Shown: positions 58,366 to 63,732 of the stretch, one piece after another | Numbering within the stretch: position 1 is the first letter of the stretch | How the letters are laid out: each line of letters opens with the position of its first letter | DNA from: Planctomycetota bacterium | GTDB lineage: Bacteria; Planctomycetota; Planctomycetia; Pirellulales; Pirellulaceae | Length of the DNA: 63,732 nucleotides | NCBI GenBank assembly: GCA_016872725.1 | Contig: VGZC01000034.1 | Location: forward strand, 1 to 63,732 | Direction: 5' to 3' | Notes under the pieces: generated by a model | What the model saw: the letters and a program-made list of their open reading frames with translations, nothing else | What the model was told of the DNA's origin: nothing | Database searches by the model: none | Made by a program: the position numbers and the translations under genes

Positions 58366-60093
58366 ATGTTCCTCTTCTCTTGGCGGCCGATGCGTCCGCG
58401 GCGCGCCGTGGTCCTGGATCGGGTTCCTCGTGCCGCGCGCGTATGCGTGGGGCTGGCGTTCTTCTTGTTCCCGTGGCCTTGGATGGAACGTTCTTGTTTC
58501 GCCCAGCCGGCGCCGATCGCGGTTCGCGCGGGGGTACGCATCAACGAAATCCTGTTCGACCCTGCCGGCGCGGACGCCGGCCATGAATGGATCGAACTGT
58601 TCAACGCGGGCCCATCGGCCGTGCCTGTGGGAGGTTGGTCGATCGCGCGCGGCGATGGCCGAGTGCTCGCCTCGTTGCCGACCGGCGAATTGCCCGCGAA
58701 CGGTTATCTGGTCGTTTACCTGGGGCCAGGCGAAAACGATGCCGACGGGTCGGGTCGATCGGGCCGTCTGTTCACGGGCGCCGACGAGGAATTGCTCGAC
58801 AACGCCGCGGGCGAGCTGGCCGTGTACCGCGGAGCGCCGGGCGCGGGAACGATCGTCGACTTTGTCGCTTACGCCTTCGATCGCCCGTTTGTCGCCGGCG
58901 CGGCCCACGAACACGCGGTGGCGGCGGGCATCTGGACGCGCGGCGCGGCGTTCACCGAAGGCGCGTTCGTGATCGAAGGCGCGTCGATCGGACGCGATCC
59001 GCTCGGCACCGACCGCGATCTGCCGGCCGACTGGTTCGGCGACGGCGGTGTCCAGTCCCACCGCTCGACTCCCGGCGCCAAGAACGAAAGCCCGCTCGGA
59101 TACCTGGGCGGTGCGACATTGCCTCCCGTGCGCGCGATGGTCCGAATCTTCGACCGTGCAGCGGACCCCGCGCAAGCGGCCCGCGCCATGCTCATCGATG
59201 TCATCAAACAGATCCGCGACCGCCATCGGGACCTGCTTGGCCGCAACGGCGATGCCGGCATGGGCGATGCGGTCCCGCGCGTCCTCGACAAGGCGGACGG
59301 AAAAGGCGGCCAAAAAGGCGATGTTGTCGTCGGCAAGGTGCGATTCCGTTTCGCCAACTCGCTGACACACGACGGCAAGACGGCCGGCGGTCTCGCCTAT
59401 CGCCCCGATCAACCCGACGGCGAGGTCTTGATTGAACTTAGCCTCTCCGCGACGGACGACGTCGATTCGGCCGACAAGCCGATCGGGAACCCCGTCCTGT
59501 GGAAACTCAAGGAAGTCGTCATCCACGAGTTGGCCCACGCGGCCCATTATCACGACCTGCAATCGGGCTATTGGCGCACCGAAGGCGGCAAGACCGAGCC
59601 GACGTCCGATTCGACGCAGGATAAGGTGCGGCAAGTCGACGAGGTCCTGGCGTACCTCACGAATCTCGACCTGCTGCGCCGTCTGATGGACGAGTTCCCT
59701 CCATCGGCGCGGGCGGGCATGGAAGAGCGTTACCACGAGAAGATCAAGATCGTCATCGGAAACTACATGACGACGGCGGGCAATACGACCAGCGCGACCG
59801 ACGTGGTCGACGGAATCCAAGGCGACCCCGCGAAGCGATACGGCGACCACTTGCGCGAACAGCTCCTCGATCAGGCCCGCAATCTCCTCAAGCACAAGAT
59901 CTACGCGTTCCTCATCCAGAATAAGGGCGGCAACTTGACGAAAGCCCAGTCCGACGAACTGGCTCGCGAGATGAACGCGTTCAACGATCTGATGCCCGAA
60001 GGACGTTCGCCGATCACGGTGGACGAGGTTCGCCGGATCATCGAGCAGGAAAAAGGGCGAGTATGTCAAGAAGCATCCGCCGGGAGCCGTTGA
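58366..60093 (+). CDS. lamin-tail domain plus HExxH metalloprotease, 5' part of a frameshifted gene
   Basis: 575 residues in the first frame. A long signal or anchor is followed by a lamin-tail (LTD) domain (about 53-165; 'RINEILFDPAGADAGHEWIELFNAGPSAVPVGGWSI' in part), a linker, and a metalloprotease-like region with H-E-L-A-H (residues 387-391, followed by AAHYHD). After residue 560 the frame becomes unrelated and stops at 60093. In the frame +1 from an A5 run at 60050-60054 the sequence continues naturally into a coiled coil and a subtilase domain. GGAGG lies nine bases before the ATG. One intact gene would encode about 1683 residues. A homopolymer error or true one-base insertion is the likely cause. 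Confidence 0.82.
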   Translation: MFLFSWRPMRPRRAVVLDRVPRAARVCVGLAFFLFPWPWMERSCFAQPAPIAVRAGVRINEILFDPAGADAGHEWIELFNAGPSAVPVGGWSIARGDGRVLASLPTGELPANGYLVVYLGPGENDADGSGRSGRLFTGADEELLDNAAGELAVYRGAPGAGTIVDFVAYAFDRPFVAGAAHEHAVAAGIWTRGAAFTEGAFVIEGASIGRDPLGTDRDLPADWFGDGGVQSHRSTPGAKNESPLGYLGGATLPPVRAMVRIFDRAADPAQAARAMLIDVIKQIRDRHRDLLGRNGDAGMGDAVPRVLDKADGKGGQKGDVVVGKVRFRFANSLTHDGKTAGGLAYRPDQPDGEVLIELSLSATDDVDSADKPIGNPVLWKLKEVVIHELAHAAHYHDLQSGYWRTEGGKTEPTSDSTQDKVRQVDEVLAYLTNLDLLRRLMDEFPPSARAGMEERYHEKIKIVIGNYMTTAGNTTSATDVVDGIQGDPAKRYGDHLREQLLDQARNLLKHKIYAFLIQNKGGNLTKAQSDELAREMNAFNDLMPEGRSPITVDEVRRIIEQEKGRVCQEASAGSR

Positions 60094-60187
60094 CACGCCG
60101 TCAACGCCGCCCAAGGACGAAGTCTCCGCCGAAGAAAAGAAGCGGCTCGCCGGCGTCAGGACCGAACACAACAAACTGAAGGAGCAG

Positions 60188-63100
60188 GTGCGCGACAAGG
60201 AGGCGTTCGTCAAGGAAGTCGAAGGGATGCGGGACCGGGGCCAAACCGACGACAAGACGGTCGAAGCCGTCAAGAAAACGCTCGACGCGCTGAAGGAGAA
60301 GCTCAAGGCGTTCGAGGACTCGCACGCCGAGGATCTCGAAAAACTCAAGGTCCGGCGCGTTACGTCGCTCGGCGCGGCTCCCCAACGCTCGGCGACGTTC
60401 GCGACCGACCCGGCCGCGTCGTTCCAATCGGTCGAGGGCCAACAGGCCTATGCGGTGCTCGAACAGCTCGGGCGGGCAGGCGACTTGGCGGGGGTCGCCG
60501 AGCTCCGCGACGAATTGAACCGGATCGACGGAATGCCGAACACTACGGATGCGGAGCGTCCGGCGCGCGAGGAACGCGTTCGAGTCGCCGCGATGGCCGA
60601 ACTCGTCGACGCGACCGCGCGATCCATGGTCGAACGGCTCGGCGCCGTCGCGAGCGATTTGAAAAGCGCGGGCGGCGAGGACGACGAGGCGGTTCGCATG
60701 AGAATCCAAAACGTCTTGACCGCTCCCCCGCGGCCCCTCGACGTTCCCCTTCCCGACGCGCTGACCGAACATGTCGATCCGTCGCGGTTCGCCGAGGAAG
60801 TGTTTGATCGATTCGCGCAAGAGCTGCTGCGCCGCGCCATGGAGACGGCGCGGAGCGGCGCCGAGGTAACCAAAGGGGGCGCCGTGGTCGATGTCGCGGC
60901 CCCGCACTCCGGAGCCGTGACGCTCAAGATCACCGTCGACGACATCGAGCCCGACCCAGATCGTCCGCTCGCCGAACGCTCGAACCAGTCTATCGTGAAG
61001 TCCGATCCGAACGGGCGGTTCGTCATCACGATTCCCGAAGGCAAACGCGTCACCGATTTCCAGGCGGGCAGTGATCGGATCGACGAGTCGTCCCAGGCGA
61101 TCGGGGCCGCGAACGGATCGGCGCTGCGACTGGACCGCGGACGCCCGACGCTCGGCGACATGACTCTCGAACAGCGCGAGGCGCATGCCGACGCGGGCCT
61201 TGTGCTGCTCGACGCCCTGCGCCGCCAGGCGGGGGCGAGCGCCCGTTCGATCACGATCGACGAGCCGCTGCGGTTTGGACCGACGGAACCGGAAGGCGCT
61301 CCGATTGTTGATCCGTATCGGATTCGGTTGGAGGCGGAGGACGCCGCGCGGCGGGATACGGGGCTCTTCGCCGCCGAGACATTGTTGCGGCGAAACGTCG
61401 ATCGGGCCATCGATGCGGATCCCGTCCAGGAAGCCCTGCGGTCCATCGCGGACGCGATCCATGCCGAAGCGATCGCGGCCGAGCTGGCGGCGCGCCGGGA
61501 AGAGAGCCGCATTTGGTCCGAAGCTGTTCGCGAGGTCATCACGAACGGAGCCGCCGACGCGCCGGTCGACGACGCATTCGTCGAGCAGGCGCGGGCCGTC
61601 GAGGAACGCGATCGGGCGGCCGTCGAAGCCCTGCAAAACCACTTGGACGATTTGGAACGGCGCATGTCGGGACAAGCGGCGGATCCCGGCGTCGTTGCCG
61701 GAATCCGCGCCGTCGACGCGCTTGTCGCCACCGCGCGGGGGCGGCAGATCGTGGTCACCACACCCCACGCGCTCGACGACGCGCGATTGACGTCCTTCAT
61801 CGATGCCTTGATCGCGGCGCTGCATTCGGGACTCGAACCGAACCGGCTCGATTTCGCGGGCGAACCGATCGAATGGAGACCCGTTTTCCTCGAACTCGAC
61901 GATGGCCCCCACTGGTACCGGTTCGATTTCACGGCGAGGGATGACGCGGGTCGAGCCGTTTCGATCGACGATGCGGCCGTCCAGAGGGCCCTGGATCAAT
62001 TGAACGCCGCGCGGGACGATGTGGAATCGGTCGAGCTGAGCCGGCCGCGGATCGCCGAGTCGATCGACGATCCGCATTTCCGCGCGGTGGGCGGATGGGG
62101 CCAGGCGTACGCCGATCAATGGGCCCTGCGGCGCATCGGCATCGATCCGTCGGACTCGGACGCCGCGCCGTGGTTCGAGCGATTGGAACGCGGCGCGCCG
62201 TGCACGGTGGCGATCATCGGAAGCGGAGTCGACTGGACGCATCCCGAACTGCTCGGGCAAATGTGGATCAACACGTGCGAGAATCCATACAACGGAGTCG
62301 ACGACGATTCAAACGGGTTTGTCGATGATCAGTTCGGATGGAATTTCCGCGACGACTCACCCGATGTGCTCGACCGGGGCGGGCACGACACGCACATCGC
62401 GGGCGTCATCGCGGCACGGTGGAATAATGGGCGGGGGATCGCCGGAGTGAATCCCCAGGCGCGGATCATGGCGCTGAAGGCCGCGAATTTCCTGGGACAG
62501 AGCGGGTCGGTCGAGATCGGCCGCGCGCTGTTCTACGCGGTGGACCATGGCGCGCGGGTCGTGAACATCAGTTACAGCGGAAACGACCTTTCGGCGTTCG
62601 AACAGCTCGCGATCGACTACGCCACCGCGCGCGGCGCGTTGGTGGTCGTCGCGGCGGGAAACGAGGCGTCGGACGCGGCGGCGCGCGGCCTCGCCGGAGC
62701 ACGCGGCGTGCTGGTCGTTTCCGGAACGGGAGTCGACGGCGCGAGGGCCGCCTTCTCGAACTGGGGACCGCCCATCGCGCTGGCCGCGCCCGCCATGGAT
62801 GTGCTCGGCCTCCGAGCTAGGGACACCGATCTGCTGCTCTATGTCGGCGATAACCCCGACTATGCCGGAGGTTCGGCGTGGGTAGGGAAGGAAAGCGACC
62901 TGTATCGAGCGAGCGGAACGAGTTTCGCAGCGCCCCTGGTGTCCGGCTCGGCGTCGATCCTGTTTTCGATGGATCCGTCGCGAACCGCCGAGGACGTGCG
63001 TCGGAGACTGATGATGTCGGCCGAGGACGCGGACGCGCCGGGCTGGGATCAGAACACGGGCGCTGGCCTGGTCAACGCGCGTCGCGCGAGCGAGTGGGAC

Positions 63101-63418
63101 GGATCGAAGTACGTGGCCGCCCGCATCGACGCGGTGCGCGCCGCGCGGAGGGACGGCGAGCTTGTGATCGAGGTTCTGGGACGGCTCGACGGCGAGGACC
63201 GCTTTTCAGGCGAGATCCAGATCGCGTTCGGGCCGACTCCCGAAAAAGGGACTTGGGTAACGGTCGCTTCGCACGCCGATCGGCGGATCGACGGCGGCGT
63301 GCTCGCGCGGTTCCCGGCGAAACGATTGAATCGCAAGGGCCGATGGTCAATACGACTCATTGCGCGGAGGCCGGACGGTACCGAACGCGAGTCGCGCGCC
63401 ACGATCGACATCGAGTGA
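60188..63418 (+). CDS. coiled coil plus subtilisin-like serine protease domain, 3' part of a frameshifted gene
   Basis: 1076 residues from the first possible GTG; in truth the frame is open upstream through 60056. It begins with a coiled coil (about 80 residues: 'VKKTLDALKEKLKAFEDSH' and similar), then a long helical and Asp/Glu-rich region, and ends with a peptidase S8 domain. There the histidine motif is 'GHDTHIAGVIAA', the oxyanion asparagine is in 'AAGNEASD', and the serine motif is 'SGTSFAAPLVSG'. The usual Asp of the 'DTG' motif is Gly here ('AIIGSGVDWTHPEL'). No convincing ribosome binding site precedes the GTG, supporting the single-gene view. Extracellular or surface role is inferred from the signal on the upstream part. 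Confidence 0.82.
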   Translation: MRDKEAFVKEVEGMRDRGQTDDKTVEAVKKTLDALKEKLKAFEDSHAEDLEKLKVRRVTSLGAAPQRSATFATDPAASFQSVEGQQAYAVLEQLGRAGDLAGVAELRDELNRIDGMPNTTDAERPAREERVRVAAMAELVDATARSMVERLGAVASDLKSAGGEDDEAVRMRIQNVLTAPPRPLDVPLPDALTEHVDPSRFAEEVFDRFAQELLRRAMETARSGAEVTKGGAVVDVAAPHSGAVTLKITVDDIEPDPDRPLAERSNQSIVKSDPNGRFVITIPEGKRVTDFQAGSDRIDESSQAIGAANGSALRLDRGRPTLGDMTLEQREAHADAGLVLLDALRRQAGASARSITIDEPLRFGPTEPEGAPIVDPYRIRLEAEDAARRDTGLFAAETLLRRNVDRAIDADPVQEALRSIADAIHAEAIAAELAARREESRIWSEAVREVITNGAADAPVDDAFVEQARAVEERDRAAVEALQNHLDDLERRMSGQAADPGVVAGIRAVDALVATARGRQIVVTTPHALDDARLTSFIDALIAALHSGLEPNRLDFAGEPIEWRPVFLELDDGPHWYRFDFTARDDAGRAVSIDDAAVQRALDQLNAARDDVESVELSRPRIAESIDDPHFRAVGGWGQAYADQWALRRIGIDPSDSDAAPWFERLERGAPCTVAIIGSGVDWTHPELLGQMWINTCENPYNGVDDDSNGFVDDQFGWNFRDDSPDVLDRGGHDTHIAGVIAARWNNGRGIAGVNPQARIMALKAANFLGQSGSVEIGRALFYAVDHGARVVNISYSGNDLSAFEQLAIDYATARGALVVVAAGNEASDAAARGLAGARGVLVVSGTGVDGARAAFSNWGPPIALAAPAMDVLGLRARDTDLLLYVGDNPDYAGGSAWVGKESDLYRASGTSFAAPLVSGSASILFSMDPSRTAEDVRRRLMMSAEDADAPGWDQNTGAGLVNARRASEWDGSKYVAARIDAVRAARRDGELVIEVLGRLDGEDRFSGEIQIAFGPTPEKGTWVTVASHADRRIDGGVLARFPAKRLNRKGRWSIRLIARRPDGTERESRATIDIE

Positions 63419-63596
63419 CATATCGGCCGAGCGTCAGGCGCGAGCGGACGCATCCCAAGGAGCAAGCGGGGTAAGGGGGGGGCGACGGAATGGGAGGAAA
63501 TGGGACGAGTGGAGCGTGCGGAATGCGCGGGGGCGGCGAAGCCGACTGGTGCCTTGCGGGGTCGCGGCCGATTCAATACGATGACCGTCGTTTCGA

Positions 63597-63669
63597 TCCC
63601 CTGTAGCTCAGTTGGTAGAGCAGGCGGCTGTTAACCGCCGGGTCGTAGGTTCGAGTCCTACCGGGGGAG
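63597..63669 (+). tRNA. tRNA-Asn (anticodon GUU)
   Basis: A 73-base cloverleaf. The acceptor stem TCCCCTG pairs with CGGGGGA (with one T-G), the D stem is GCTC/GAGC, the anticodon stem GGCGG/CCGCC has the loop CTGTTAA with anticodon GTT, and the T arm is GTAGG-TTCGAGT-CCTAC. The discriminator base is G. CCA is not encoded. The gene follows the subtilase locus by 178 bases. Confidence 0.97.
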
Positions 63670-63732
63670 CTGATATTTCTGCTACCAACTTTTTCGCCCC
63701 ACGAGTTCACACCCCACGCCGAGAGTCTCCCC

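Noticed and set aside
60050-60056. Classical -1 programmed frameshift site (A-AAA-AAG)
   Set aside because: The run is A5, and the shift required between the two frames is +1, not -1, so a standard -1 slip would not join them.
58291-60348. 685-residue open frame antisense to the lamin-tail/metalloprotease gene
   Set aside because: The opposite strand has a signal peptide and motifs; this strand has none. It also spans the frameshift without help, which is chance.
60101-62260. 719-residue open frame antisense to the subtilase gene
   Set aside because: Shadow of a GC-rich real gene.

Overview
The window comes from a GC-rich bacterium, almost certainly a member of the Planctomycetota. Several gene families that are expanded in that phylum occur together here: a DUF1559 prepilin with an H-X9-DG motif, two very large PVC-type haem proteins, two CRTAC1/ASPIC FG-GAP proteins, a DUF1080 protein, EF-hand carboxypeptidase-regulatory-like proteins, a zinc-ribbon Ser/Thr kinase, and a membrane-arm-only nuo cluster. 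UGA is an ordinary stop codon in many genes of the window. The bottom line for novelty is a 74-codon gene at 14087-14311 whose reading frame crosses an in-frame UGA inside a CxxU motif. It reads as an Rdx/SelW-like selenoprotein, with a SECIS-like hairpin just past the UGA.

Left edge (1-2.0 kb): the 3' end of an IS630-family transposase lies against the first codons of an Hpt/CheA-like gene that it appears to have interrupted, followed by a gene for an HTH protein of unknown function. From 1.9 to 13.4 kb a leftward block runs nuoH-J-K-L-M-N, a small helical protein, tatD, nth and dcd. The nuo set encodes proton-pumping membrane subunits plus the quinone-site subunit NuoH only. NuoL, NuoM and NuoN each carry unusual hydrophilic insertions.

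13.6-22.7 kb holds a DUF4404 protein, the selenoprotein, a HAMP-like membrane protein, a ThuA-NPCBM-PVC cytochrome giant, a TPR lipid/export-type protein, an orphan HlyD-type adaptor and a small conserved protein with a strong promoter. 22.9-33.6 kb looks like a cell-wall sugar and polysaccharide locus arranged divergently around 27.2-27.5 kb. Leftward genes encode a membrane protein, an aldose epimerase and a beta-lactamase-fold/NamZ (DUF1343) fusion. Rightward genes encode an SGNH hydrolase, a DUF1080 protein, MurQ, a BadF-type sugar kinase and an M28 peptidase. NamZ, MurQ and the kinase together suggest salvage of N-acetylmuramic acid.

33.5-43.3 kb contains a second PVC haem protein, a DHDPS-family lyase, an ABC permease/ATPase pair, an RluA pseudouridine synthase, and mqnA-mqnC of the futalosine menaquinone pathway. 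Menaquinone would be the natural electron acceptor for the NuoH-containing complex. A five-copy 98-99 bp palindromic repeat array separates mqnC from the convergent Ser/Thr kinase gene. 45-55.4 kb has two CRTAC1 genes each paired with a TPR gene, two EF-hand membrane-anchored proteins and the DUF1559 prepilin. The right end holds an RsbW-like anti-sigma ATPase, an inverse-autotransporter/beta-helix surface protein, a large lamin-tail/HExxH metalloprotease/subtilase locus split by a one-base frameshift, and a tRNA-Asn gene.

Many long open frames lie antisense to these genes; they are products of the high GC content and were not annotated. All calls were made by reading the sequence and recalling families; no searches were run.
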